From Dactylonectria macrodidyma (taxonomy: Eukaryota > Ascomycota > Sordariomycetes > Hypocreales > Nectriaceae), in NCBI GenBank assembly GCA_020744425.1, contig JAGMUV010000001.1, forward strand, positions 4,278,001 to 4,342,000: a stretch of 64,000 nt of DNA. The letters run 5' to 3'. The notes under the pieces are model-generated. The model had not been told where the DNA came from and ran no database searches. It saw only the letters and a program-made list of their open reading frames with translations. The translations under genes and the position numbers were made by a program. Every line of letters starts with the position of its first letter. The first letter of the stretch is position 1. Shown piece after piece: positions 34,685 through 46,054 of the stretch.

Positions 34685-35544
34685 ATGGCCGAAATTTTCG
34701 GCATCGCCACTGGCGCGCTGAGCGTTGCGGCACTCTTAACAACTGCGTCGACTCGTTCAAGTACATCCAGCTCGGCCGCCATTTTGGGGAGGACTACCAG
34801 AGATGCCAGCCCAAGCTAGATATTGCGGAGACTCGCCTGGGACGATGGGACGAGGCTGTCGGGGTCAACAACGATGCACGCTTCGCGTCTGCCTCGCCGC
34901 CGGACAAGGCAGTTAAGGGTGCACAGGGGATCCTCGAGGACATCACAGATTGCTTCGAGGCTGCCAGAAGAAACCAAGCCGATATGCAGCGCGCGCGGGT
35001 GAGCAGGAGCTAATGGTCTATAATAACAACGACATGAACCCCATGTTCCAACGGCTACACAATCGCTCTAGGGACATCGCCCGTCAAAGACACGAGCATA
35101 GTAAAGAAGGCCGCGTGGGCGCTATATGACGGGAAAAGCCTCGAGAAGATCGTCGAACAGATCTCATCCTGGGTCGACGAGTTGGAAAAGTTATTCCCCG
35201 TCGAGGCCGCCCATCAGAACTTGGTCGAGATGGAGATTGAAGAGGTTGACGACGAGCTGAGCCTCAGGACGCTCAAGGGCGCCGCCCGCGGGATCGACCC
35301 GGCCTTGGAAGACGCGGTGGGGCGCAAGGTGGATGCCATTGAGGCGAAGAACAATGCCGGGAGTGTCAAGACGGAGGACCTCGCGAGATTCCAGCTCGGT
35401 AACGTATTCTCGGAGGGAGCCCTCCGGCGCGAGATCCTCGTCAAGGACCAGACGAACAACTCGGTGGAGACGGTTTCGGCGAAGAACGAGTCTCGAGTGC
35501 AGATAGGGAACATTTACGGCGGCAAGGGGATCTGGGATGATTAG
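34685..35544 (+). pseudogene. het-s: HET-S/HET-s homologue: frameshifted HeLo domain, intact prion domain
   Basis: The start at 34685 (MAEIFGIATGALSVAAL) is the HeLo-domain N-terminus. The rest of HeLo is readable only by changing frame near 34737 (one T short), near 34965-34975 (one base short) and near 35090 (a 2- or 8-base loss). From about 35110 to the stop at 35544 the frame is open and ends with the HET-s prion-forming domain. The total span, about 286 codons, is the usual HET-S length. Family knowledge: HeLo is a membrane-permeabilising helical domain unleashed when the C-terminal domain adopts the beta-solenoid fold. With these breaks no full HeLo domain can be made, so the gene is probably dead as an executor. 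A shorter product from an internal ATG near 35230 would carry the prion domain alone. Sequencing or assembly indels are the main alternative. Confidence 0.88.
35356..35541 (+). other. HET-s-type prion-forming domain with two pseudo-repeats
   Basis: Within the open C-terminal frame, repeat R1 contains ARFQLGNVFSEGAL and repeat R2 contains SRVQIGNIYGGKGIWDD. Their key Gly-Asn pairs are exactly 36 residues apart, the spacing found in the HET-s beta-solenoid. The charged residues, hydrophobic alternation and aromatic C-terminus typical of the fold are present. The linker DQTNNSVETVSAKN between them is also in family style. All of this region is uninterrupted. Confidence 0.9.
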
Positions 35545-36179
35545 GAGATCCGCAAATAGAGACACAATCAGTGTCCGTTGGTTATTGAAGCGCGTATATA
35601 TTGTTCAAGTGCTTAGCTATTCTTTACTAATCAAAGACGCCGACGCCGCTTCCTGCCCTGGCGCGTCCGTTTGCCCTCATGTGCCTCATCCAGTGTGGCG
35701 AGCCTCTGGCGTTCAGGGCCTCAACCCTGGCTTCAAAATTCACCGTATGAGTATTTCAGCCTTTGAATCTGAGATTGATAGTACCAACATCCATTAATGG
35801 TCTCGTTTCGTGCTTTTTTGAGCCCCGAGATAGCAGTTTCTTGCTTGCTCCTTTCACTAACTACTCTCTAGCTGGCTTTGAAGACTGCAAATTTCCTCCT
35901 CGCCGACGGCCACCCGCTGCCTCAAATAGGAACCTGGGCCGCCAATGTTGTAACTTCACTCTTTGTGGTCGAGATATCGTCTTTGCAGGTTGTAAGATGG
36001 CCCTCTTTCTCGTTGATGATCTGCTTTTGCTTGAGGGTCTCGTACATGAGCTAGCATCTGAGAGGTTACTTATTGTGCGGCTGTTCTATTTTTGTTAAGT
36101 ACCGGGGGCCGAAACGAGAGACTGCAGACCCGCGCGTCTTGCTGGCTCACCCCGAGCTCAGGGTGAGCTCAGGTTAAAG

Positions 36180-38775
36180 CGGCATCAACTCAGGATCATG
36201 GGCGAGAAGGGAAATCATGGGCATCTAGATTCGTGGCAGGGGTGGGCTGTTATGGAAGCTGGCTTCGACTTCCGCGCCGAAGAATGCAACCCAATCTACC
36301 TCCGTGACACCAGAGTCGACCTTCTTCGCCAAATATCTGAATGGGCTGATGATCCTTGAGCTGAGGCCATCTTCTGGCTTAACGGTATGGCTGGAACTGG
36401 AAAGTCCACCATCTCTCTCGTACCGTGGCCCGGTCTTTTGCCACAACCGGTCGCCTCGGCGCCAGCTTCTTCATCAAGAGAGGTGAGGCTGACTGAGGCA
36501 GCTTGTCCAAATTTGTCACTACTATCGCTGCCCGGTTAGTCTCCAGAGTGCCCGCCTTCTTACCGTACGCTAAAAATGCTATCGATGCCGATACCACTAT
36601 CTTCGGAAAGGCTGCGCAAGAGCAGTCCAAGAAGCTCAACCTAGAACTACTGTTAAGGATACCTTAAGACGCTCGGAAGACTGCTATACTTGTTGTCGTT
36701 TATGCCCTTGATGAGTGCGAATGGGATGATGATGTCAAATTTATTATCAACCTGTTTTCCTGTGTTATAACGTTGCAGTCTCTGCGACTAAGAATCCTTG
36801 TCACTAGCAGACCCGATCTGCCGATTCGCTTAGGTTTTAGTGCTATTATGAGCAAGCACCAGGACTTAGTTCTCTATGAGATGCCTGAGAATATAGTTAA
36901 GCATAACATATCTGCATTTCTCCGGCATGAGCTTGCAGTAATCAGAAGCAATTATAATAATTCCGTTCCTAAAGACTGATAACTACCCACAAACTGGCCC
37001 GGCTAATTAAATATCTAGATATTAGTATAGATAGCGGTTCCTCTCTCAATCTTCGCCGTCACTATATGCCGCCTCCTCGCCGATTGCAGATGCAGTAACC
37101 CTGATAAGTAACTCCAAGAGGTTCTAAAATACCGAATAAGAAGCCAGGAATCGCAACTTAATGCAACATATCTACCCGTCTTGAACCAGCTGGTCGTCGA
37201 TTTGCCTACCAGACAGAGAGAGAAGGCTGTACAAGAATTTCGAGTCATTGTTGGCTCGATCGTCATTCTTGACAGCTCCCTCTTCTCCTGTGCCCTGGCG
37301 CAGATGCTCAGTATATCTAAAGATACTATCGATGATAGGCTAGACTTGCTTCATTCAGTCCTGAATATTCCGCCGTCGTCCAGCTCCCCTGTTAGGCTAC
37401 TACATCTCTCCTTCCGCGACTTCCTAGTAGATGCCGAAAAACGCGGAAAGAACCCGCTCTAGGTAGACGAGAAATCTTCCCACGGGAAAATGACTGCAAA
37501 CTGTTTGCGTGTCATAAACGAGCGTCTTCGAACAGATATTTGTAATGTAATCGCCCCAGGAACGAGCCACTCAACTATCAATCCCTAGAAAATAGAGGTA
37601 TACCTACCACCAGAAGTTCAGTATGCATGTCTACACTGGGTATACCACATATAACACGCAATGGATCATGTTAGCGATGGCAGACCCGTCCGCGACTTCG
37701 TAACTTGCCATTTTCTCCATTGGATGGAAGCGTTAGGTCTTATGGGAAGGGCGTCGGAAAGTCTTGGTATCATCAAAACTTTACAGTCACTCCTCAGCGT
37801 AAGCATTCCAATAGCTACCCCCCGAAATTTACTACTAACGTGACTTAGCCCGAAGCAAGCGTGGAGTTATCTAGCATTCTTAGCGACGCTATATGATTCG
37901 TTGTTGCCAACGTTTCAATAATTGACAAAACACCCCTCCAGATATATGCCTCGGCACTTGCCTTTGCGTCGGAGAAGAGTATTATCCGATACATGTTCGA
38001 GAGCGAGATTCCTAGCTGGATATCTCTTTCTCCGGAGGCCGAAACAGACTGGAACTCATGTTTACAGACGCTCGAGGGCCATAGCGGCCCTGTCAGGTCA
38101 GTAGCATTTTCGCAGGACTCGGCGCTCGTGGCATCGGCCTTGGGCGATCGGAGGGTAGGGATCTGGTGCGTCGACGCCGGTAACTGCGTCCAGGAACTCA
38201 AGAGCCATAGCCGCTCCGTCAGGTCGATGGCCTTCTCACATGACTCTACGCTTGTAACATCGGCATCAGACGATCAAACGGTGCGGATCTGGCGCGCTAA
38301 CACGGATGACTGTGTCCAGGAGCTAAAGGACTATGGCGGCTTGGTCAGGTCAATAACCTTCTCGCATGGCTCGACGCTTGTAGCGTCAGCATCAGACGAT
38401 CGCACGGTACGAATATGGCGCACCGACGCCGGTGACTGCATCCAGACAGTTCACATTAGGTTTATATCTCACCTATCATTTAAGCCAGGTAACACACGCC
38501 TCCTTGCCGATCGTTGCCCCATTACCGTGCCTAAGCCACTAGTCGTAGAGGCATCTGTGGCACCTACTACTCTAGTTAGACCTAGCTACATTTGAGACTG
38601 CCGTTTAGGCTTCGGTATTACTGGAGATGGGTGCTGGATTTCCTGGCAGGGAAATAACTTGCTCTGATCGACGGTGGATTTCCGACCAACCTGCTCGACA
38701 GTGTTAGGATCCACCATCGTCATCGGCTGTAGATCGGGAAGGGTTATTATGGTGAGGTTTTCAATCCAGGGGCTG
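36180..38775 (+). pseudogene. Decayed NACHT-WD40 NLR
   Basis: Pieces of one NLR in correct order. They are AEECNPIYLRDTRVDLLRQI (about 36275-36335), a P-loop FWLNGMAGTGKSTIS (36372-36416), [15 protein letters not shown] sequence (36700), LRLRILVTSRPDLPI (36782), a helical region with DRLDLLHSVLNIP and LLHLSFRDFLV (37320-37430), and FLHWMEALGLMG (37710). Three WD40 repeats follow (38056-38450, for example SVAFSQDSALVASA) and then the characteristic end GFGITGDGCWISWQGNNLL...GCRSGRV (38600-38750). Many stops and frame changes separate them. The P-loop subtype differs from the intact neighbour, and no amyloid motif was found upstream of its NACHT. Confidence 0.82.
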
Positions 38776-39939
38776 CCAGATCTTCAGTGTAATTAAATTT
38801 TTGCTTGTATGCTGGGCGCCATCGGTTATGGCGCCGTGGCCGCATTGTTCCTCCCGCGCGTCTTAAGAGTGACTTCATGCATCAGTTGCATGAGACCCAA
38901 GATTCATCGCGGAGATGAGCGTACAATGACAAGAAGGCTCGGAGATTGGAAATCACATATGGTCAGAGTGAGCCGAAGAAGAACCCACCGTCGGATCATT
39001 CATTTAGAACCCAGGCTCCTGTGTCTGGATGTTATTTTCTCATCTTTTGAAATTTGTAATGGTGCTGATGATATTTCTCGTTTGGTTCCGGTCGTAACCA
39101 GCGCACTAGTGCGTTATGTTGAGCGAATCGCTCATCGCTGCCTTCAGCTTCTTCCTTACGGCCAATAATTGAGTGAGCGCCGCGTCCAATAGAGTGAGCT
39201 CTTCGATTAGTCGAGCGGACACGCCTGCCATAATTGCTGAACGAGTGTTGGTTATGACTTGATAACTTGGATTCCTCGGTTTCGGCTGTGTAAAGCAAAG
39301 CGGGGTTTGGGTAGCTGTCAATATCGTTTTCCAGCCCGCCTCGCCTCGTCAGTATGGCAGCCTATGGTAGAAGCGAACCAGGAAACTCGTTCACGGGGGA
39401 CACAAAACTCCCCCAAAAATCAGGAGGAAAGCCCCTCTCCCCTTAATGATAATAATGATGAGAAAAAGCAATATACAAAAGAGATAGATGATTGAGGCTG
39501 TATCAGTGGCTTAAGCCGTGTTGAAAGCGCGATGCTCATATCGTTACACCGTGGCGTTGTGTTGGTGGGGTAACAAAGTGAGCATATTACTTTTGTCGCC
39601 AACCGTCGTACTGGAAGGCCGTTCAGATGAATGGGACACCGCTTCTGAGTGAGCAGGCTTTGGGGTGGGTCAGTGCTCCGGGGAGCAGCACTTCCAGGTA
39701 GAATAACAGTTCTGAACGCAACAACCTTACAACGAGCACTCCTAGAGCGGACCAATATGCCTCAGCGTGTCGCGTCCCTGGCTCATGAGCCACATCTTCC
39801 TACGGAGCATCAACCATGAGTGAGTAGGTGAGAAAAACTGAAGAGGCGGCTTCTAAGATAAAAAAGCAAACTCACATCGTGACACGACCCCTTTGATCAA
39901 TAACAATGCCCGTCGGGCTCTTTGTGGCCGACTTGGATG
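38776..39939. other. Intergenic, no supported gene
   Basis: Competing short frames (38809-39168 plus, 39032-39321 minus, 39420-39755 minus) have no recognisable content. Confidence 0.5.
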
Positions 39940-40220
39940 CTAGATAATTTTGATGGCGTACTGAAGAATTGTACCCGCACCAAACAGCTGAGCAACGAGG
40001 TCAGCTGGAAGTGCCTCGTCAGCTGTGATTTGTGTGTTCCCAAAGGATTCATCTGCATGGCCTATCCCCTGCAAGATTTCAGGGACTAGCAGGGCTGTGC
40101 TGGACGTGGCTTGACATGGGCCTTCAGTTGAGGCTGTGGAGACCTTGAACTCGTCAGTCGCTGAGTGCAACCAGCACCGGGGATCAAGCCAGTTGTGACC
40201 TCCGGCAATCTGAAGTGCTG
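39940..40220 (-). pseudogene. Last exon of an unrecognised gene whose 5' part is missing
   Basis: A well-formed acceptor (CTAAT branch-like, then TTCTTCCAG ending at 40221) is followed by a 93-codon open frame reading ALQIAGGHNWLDPRCWLHSATDEFKVST...ALLVPEILQGIGHADESFGNTQITADEALPADLV. Sequence this coherent, starting exactly at a splice acceptor, suggests a true terminal exon. No matching upstream exon was found between 40222 and 40600, so the gene seems truncated. Family not recognised. Confidence 0.4.
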
Positions 40221-40509
40221 CTGGAAGAAACAAACATTAGGTCACATCACGTTGTGATTCGACGGTCAACCCAACATTTCCCATTGTACGCCCACGCTGG
40301 GCGACCAATTCGAAGTTTTTTTTTGGTCTTACCATGGGGGCGACTTCAAATTACCAAGTCACCGCCAAAGCCGAACAGGCAAACATGCATCAGTCATTCC
40401 GTTTATTGGATACTAGTTTAGAAATCGAGAACTTTAACAAAAGGTGGCGTGAACAACTCCACTCGCCGGCATTCCTTCGACAGCCACAATTAAACGCTTG
40501 CGCACGGCG

Positions 40510-40851
40510 CTCATCCCCTCGCAACGGCTCCCGAGGTAGCGGCAACCCCCGTTGCCTCAGCGGCTAGCACTGCGATCTCTTTGATATCATATCCGCACCG
40601 GTTGCCACAAGGGCCTGTCAGTTCAACTGCCGGGGTCGCCAAGCTTCCGTAGGGCATTTACCCGGGGAAAACGTGTTGCTTCCGGTGACAATTATGGCAT
40701 GCACAGCCTTATCCGCTGCAGCTAGCCATAGCTTGTCCAGAAAGACTGAGATCAGCACGCCAGAGAGCGAATTTCGCTTCGTCGGTAGGTTGAGGGTGGG
40801 GACTCGTACTCCTTCAGCCGGAGTGAAGTCTCGTACCAATTCTTGGCTCAT
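40510..40851 (-). pseudogene. Enoyl-CoA hydratase/isomerase (crotonase) N-terminal fragment
   Basis: From ATG at 40851: MSQELVRDFTPAEGVRVPTL, then LNLPTKRNSLSG and HAIIVTGSNTF, the classic crotonase N-terminal strands leading to the oxyanion-hole motif. That motif (normally AGADIKE) is broken: about 35 extra bases and a duplicated GATAT precede the recognisable DIKEIAVLAAEA (about 40585-40550). The rest of the 250-residue fold is missing. Crotonases act in beta-oxidation and related CoA-ester chemistry; this copy is inactive. Confidence 0.6.
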
Positions 40852-40983
40852 GGTCAAGTCCCAAAAGAAGCAAAGAAGAAACATAGCGTGTAGAATGCTG
40901 AGGGGGCACCCGGAGTCGGTTGAGGCGTGGAGCTTGGGATGGCTAAATTGCCAATTGGAGATGACTTTTTGAGGACACACCAA

Positions 40984-42105
40984 GGATCAACTCTTATCGG
41001 CCGGTGTTTGTTGGCTCAAGCACTTGTGCGACCTCCAAAAGTCGGGCTCAGAATGTCGATCAATTGACACGTAGTAATGCCAAACATGTCTTTGACCGAC
41101 TCGGCATACGACATGTACACGGCTCGGCGCATAAAGATGGCGGCACGCCACGAGCTCGGCGTATAAAGCTGGCGGCACGCCACGAGGCTGTGTGCTCGAC
41201 TTGCCGTCAACTGAATTGAAGGATTTTGACGGAGGAGGTTGGTCCGCCGTGACCGCATTACTAGCGTAGGAAATGCATGTTGGCGACCTGTCTCTATTGG
41301 GTTGAAGCAGCTGTTAATGTTAGTGAAGCTCGTCCTGTCGAGGCGGTGACGGGCGGGGGAGTGTGACTTGTCACGAATGGACTGGACCACATCGAGCAAT
41401 CTCAACCCCTCTTTGTCCAACTAAAAATGTCACTAACCCCTTCTTATTCCAGCTATCCCGCTTCGTCCGGTTCGTGCCTAAACAGGGGCTGGAGGAACAA
41501 GCATTGACAGGAGGGTCCGGCTGACAATCGCCGCGCTAGCCGTGCAGATCATGGGCACGCTAGCCATGGTCAATATTACGCTAGTTCAAGAGGCTGTATG
41601 TCGTCAGAGTGGATCCATGCACGAGCCGCAGTTCCCGGGGTGTTGAAGATGCTTATCAAGTCTTGATTCTGGACTCGTGAGGTCACTATGATCCATGCGG
41701 TTAGTATGGCGCTTAGCAGACACGTACACGCTAAAGCTCATCCTAGGGTGGGGGATGGTTCCATTCGTTAACATTATCATGTGGCCGGTGTTATTTGCGC
41801 CTATTTTGCACTATCGAGTAAATAGCCCGCCATGTATGGGACAAAGGCAGTGACGACAAGTCCGCATGAGAGAACGTGAGAAGAGAGAACGAGAAAAGAG
41901 AGAAGCTAGGATGCCATGAGTTACACCACTTAAACCTGGTCTGATGGTAGTGAAAATAGTTCTAGCCGATCTGCCCAACCTACACTCCTACACTCCCCCA
42001 AGCTTATCTTGTTAGTCTACTTGATTTTGATACCATCACCGTTAAAACCGCAATCCTAATTTCATCTCACTTTGGCCTCTCTAAATAACAACGAGGCTTC
42101 ATAAT
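40984..42105. other. No recognised gene
   Basis: A minus-strand frame of 134 codons at 41420-41016 could not be assigned to a family, and much of it overlaps a tandem repeat. The last 200 bp before 42106 is CT- and purine-rich leader-like sequence. Confidence 0.4.
41123..41186. repeat. Two tandem copies of a 32-bp unit
   Basis: Units start at 41123 and 41155, both beginning CTCGGCG and ending GGCGGCACGCCACGAG, with two differences between them. Confidence 0.85.
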
Positions 42106-45100
42106 ATGCAGAACTTCTTAGAACGGCTTGAGCCCCGCATGAGGCCCATGCCTCTCTCCTTCAGCTACGGGGTGTTGGACACCCCTCACTTCTCAGCAGT
42201 CACCGCAACCTTCCAGCATCATGCAGCCGTGAGGGCTGATGCCATCGTTACTCGGGACATCTCAACCCAGCCTCCATCCCAGACCACGTATTGTGAGCTT
42301 GCCCCGAGAAGTGCCAGACTTGCACAGACGCTGCAAGGTCTGGACGTGGTACCAGGTCATCGTGTACCCCGTGTTGTCAAGAGTGATATCGATATGCCAG
42401 TGGGTATCATGCCCGTTGTCAGCTGTCGTGCTCAATATGCGCCTCTTGATGAAACGGTTGTTTCTGATGCAACCCTGAAGTGCGCTTTAGAGCAGACCCG
42501 AGGGCGTACTGTCTTGGCTTTACGGTCTACCCGTCATCGGCTATCTCAGATTGACGAATCCAACGTTGTTGCCATTCACCATTTGGAATACGCCGGTGTT
42601 ACTCACCAAAATGTTACCAACCTCGTCTGTCAGTCACCCGGTGATCTTGTGATCACACCTGGTACGCAAGTCGGTCAGGTACTCAATATCAGCTTTAATA
42701 TAGGTAAGTATTCCAAAGTTGTTGTCAGTTGTTCACAGTGTTGACTCATACCATTACAGCCGCAAGGGAGATACTCGGTTGTGTTGTGAATAGAGGCACT
42801 CTAATCCCTCGTGGCTCAGACTGGCAAAAAGTCTTACAAGAGGTAAGACAGATTGACCACCAGGAATTCTTCAGAAGTTCACGTCTAATCACGTTGCAGG
42901 TCGACGTCCTTATGTGTACCCCAAGCATATTGGCCAAATACAACCCTGTGCGCTATCCCAATATCCAAGTTGCGGCTACAGCTAGCGAGCCTTCATCCCA
43001 ACGGTATATTTCCCTTTAATCATATATCCTGGCCTAGGTCTGTGTCTGCATACTAATCCTTGCCTAGACTTGCCGATCGATGGGCCTCGCACTGCACATA
43101 TTGCAATTGCTGTGACCTTTCAGAGACCATCGTTGTCAACACCATGCACAAGCACCAAACCTACCAGCCATTGTCTATTGGCGCACCAACACCAAACAAT
43201 AATATTTCCATACTCAATGATGACAGCCAGGCAACCGATATTAGTGAGATTGATGCCATGCGGGCTGACGGGTTAGGGGTCACCCGTGGCTACGTCAGTT
43301 TGCCAGAGGAGACAGCCGAGAGATACGTTCACGATCCGTTTATGAACGACGAGTAAGTATAGGAGCTATACGAGCGAATGGCTCACGTACTAACTGGGGT
43401 AGGTCTAAAATATACAACACGGGGAACCTTTGTAGCTGGAACGTCGATCGGTCCGTTCGCATCCTAGGTCGCATTGACGATCGAGTCAAAGTCAGGGTAA
43501 GAATACTTGAAAGGCATTGACTACACTTCAGAGACGCTAAGACTAAATTGCAGGAATCCAGAGAAGAGCTTGATGGTGTAGTCGCCATCATGAACTCCTG
43601 TCCAGCCGTCAACCGAGCCGCAGCTCTGCCCATTGAGGGAGAGATTCACGATTGTCTCACTCCCAAAGACTGCGATCTTGGGAAGGTGGTAGATCGTGTC
43701 AAGAGCCGTCAACCATACTACGCCATACCAACTCGTTTCGACTTGCTGGACTCATTCCCCATGACTGTCAATGGAAAGAATGACAAGAAAGCCCTCAGAG
43801 CTAGAGAGTCCTTGGCTGAGAAGAGCTCCCCCACCGAGGAGAAGACTTCTACAGAAGTCATTGCTTCTCCTACGCCTGCGGTCATCAGCCACTCGCGATC
43901 CGACAGCTCGAGTTCAAGCCTCACACGGGTCGGCTATACCTCCGAAAAGTCGGAAGCTACTGTTGTTGAAGAGAGCACTACAGAAGTCATTGCGTCTCCT
44001 AAGCCTGCGTTCATCAGCCACTCGCGATCCGACAGCTCGAGTTCAAGCCTCACACAGGTCAGCTATACCTCCGAAAAGTCGGAAGCTACTGTTGTTGAAG
44101 AGAGCACTACAGAAGTCATTGCGTCTCCTAAGCCTGCGTTCATCAGCCACTCGCGATCCGACAGCTCGAGTTCAAGCCTCACACAAGTCAGCTATACCTC
44201 CGAAAAGTCAGAAGCTACTGTTGTTGAAGATAGCATCGACCTCGAAGCGGCGCTTCCTGAAAAGAGGCAAAGGAAATATATGCGGGGCCTCCGACATCGC
44301 ATCCTCATTGTGTATCGCCTTTTGTTCACTCTGGTTGGCATCTTCAACATCGCAGCTGCTCTCGCAGTCATTCTCTCTGGTATCCAAAGAGAATGGCTAG
44401 GTACAGTTACAGCGATCAACCTCGCCCTTGCCGTTCTTATTCGACAGGACTTCATCATCAATGCCCTATACACGATAACGTGTAGTATCCCTAAGTCCTG
44501 GCCACTTGCTATCAGATCTCGATGCGCTAAGATTTATCACCTTGGTGGCGTTCACTCTGGTGCTGCGATTAGCGCCGGCGCCTGGCTCCTTGCTTCCAAC
44601 ATTGGAAACGTTGTGTGCATGACTTCAAAATGCTCCAACTGGGGCCATCAATCTCTGGCTGTAAACATCATCTCTTGGATGCTTTTGGCTCTCTTCTTCG
44701 CCATGTTAGTGATGGCGTATCCATCAGTCCGAAAAGCACACCATGATTTATTTGAGAAAACGCATCGCTTTATTGGATGGAGCATGCTTGGTCTCTTTTG
44801 GGCCCAAGTGGTTCTTACCTATAATGACACTAAGGACTTAAGCACATCTTTGGGCAGCGCCTGTGTACAGTCAGCCTCATTCTGGCTCCTCACTATTACC
44901 ACTGCCAGCATTGCTCTGTCTTGGGTTTTTCTACGAAAGGTACCTGTTCAAGCAGAAGTCCTCTCTGATCACGCCATCAGACTTCATTTTGACTATACAG
45001 TCCCAGTTGATGGGTCATTTACTCGCTTGTCTAAGCATCCTCTGCTCGAGTGGCATTCCTTTGCCACCATCTCAGCTCCAGAGCCTGCAAATAGCCGCCC

Positions 45101-45569
45101 TAAAGGCTATTCTCTCATTATCTCAAACGCAGGCGACTGGACTAAGGCAATGATAAAAGAGGAACTGACTCATATTTGGACTCGTGGAGTTCCTACGTGC
45201 GGCGTTATGCGTATCACTCCTCTCTTTAACCGTGTCATCCTGATCGCAACTGGATCTGGCATCGGACCTATGTTAGGCCACATTCAAAGTCCTTCTTGCC
45301 AGATACAGCTAATTTGGTCAACACCTCGACCAGAGCAAACGTTTGGAAAGGATCTGTGTAACGTTATCAAAACCCAGATACCTAACGCAGTTATCCATGA
45401 CACCAAAAGATTTGGCCGCCCAGATCTAGTCAAGATGGGTTATAATCTTGTGCAAAGTTTTAAGGCGGAGGCTGTGATTATTATTGCAAACGAGAAGGTT
45501 ACTAAGAAGGTTGTTTATGGTCTTGAGACTCGGGGCGTTCTTGCATATGGGGCGATTTGGGATAGCTGA
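42106..45569 (+). CDS. Degenerate adenylation domain fused to a membrane flavoprotein (TmpA/ferredoxin-reductase-like)
   Basis: Six exons (42106-42703, 42760-42842, 42900-43003, 43068-43352, 43403-43496, 43554-45569) join in frame to 1,059 aa. Residues 1 to about 460 follow an NRPS-like adenylation domain: VTHQNVTNLV, LMCTPSILAKY, NTMHKHQTYQPLSIGAPTPNNNISIL, GVTRGYVSLPEETAERY, ILGRIDDRVKVR and SFPMTVNGKNDKKAL. The nucleotide-binding TSGTTGxPKG motif is absent and the GPTE and TGD motifs read DLSE and TGN, so ATP-dependent activation is doubtful. A 43-residue Ser-rich unit occurs three times. Then come about six membrane helices (from YRLLFTLVGIFNIAAALAVIL) and a reductase-like C-terminus with RVILIATGSGIGPMLG. 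The second half resembles TmpA-type membrane flavoproteins; no carrier domain is visible. Five clean introns argue for an expressed gene. Confidence 0.78.
43851..44237 (+). repeat. Coding tandem repeat, 3 x 129 bp (43 aa)
   Basis: Units begin at 43851, 43980 and 44109. Copies 2 and 3 are almost identical in DNA and copy 1 differs at several sites, so the last duplication is recent. Each unit encodes TEVIASPKPAFISHSRSD, then a SSSSSL run, a short YTSEKSEATVVEES tail, and lies in the linker between the adenylation-like and membrane parts. Confidence 0.92.
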
Positions 45570-46054
45570 GGTGGATTCGGAAGCTTAGCGTGAGAGCGTC
45601 GCCCCTATCCCATCTCGCTCTTGACGACGTAGGCCGCTCAATAATCCCTCTGTTCGCCTCTTTGTCGCTCTGACACGCGGCCCTTGGAGGATATAACTCC
45701 AATTGTTCACATGCAGCCGTCTCCAGGAAGCCGATATTGTGGTTGGTTGATGAGGACAGGCTGAGTCATGTCTACTGTATTGTAAAATCTCTAGAAAGAG
45801 AAGTGAAGCCGATTTCTGTCTTGGCTTTAGGCCGTAATTAAATTAGATGCGAGGCTGATACTGCGTGACGTCGATGAGTGATCGTTGTGGCCATTTCCAG
45901 CCGTGGCAGATCACAGCGCCAGGGGCTCTCGGAACTCGGCCGAAGCATAAAATAAGTCGCACGTAAATCACATTTGCGGCCTAACCGCCACGACTGCTAC
46001 ATAAAACCAACGTGTTGGCTCATACCCCCGCGTATCATATCCATCATCACCTTC

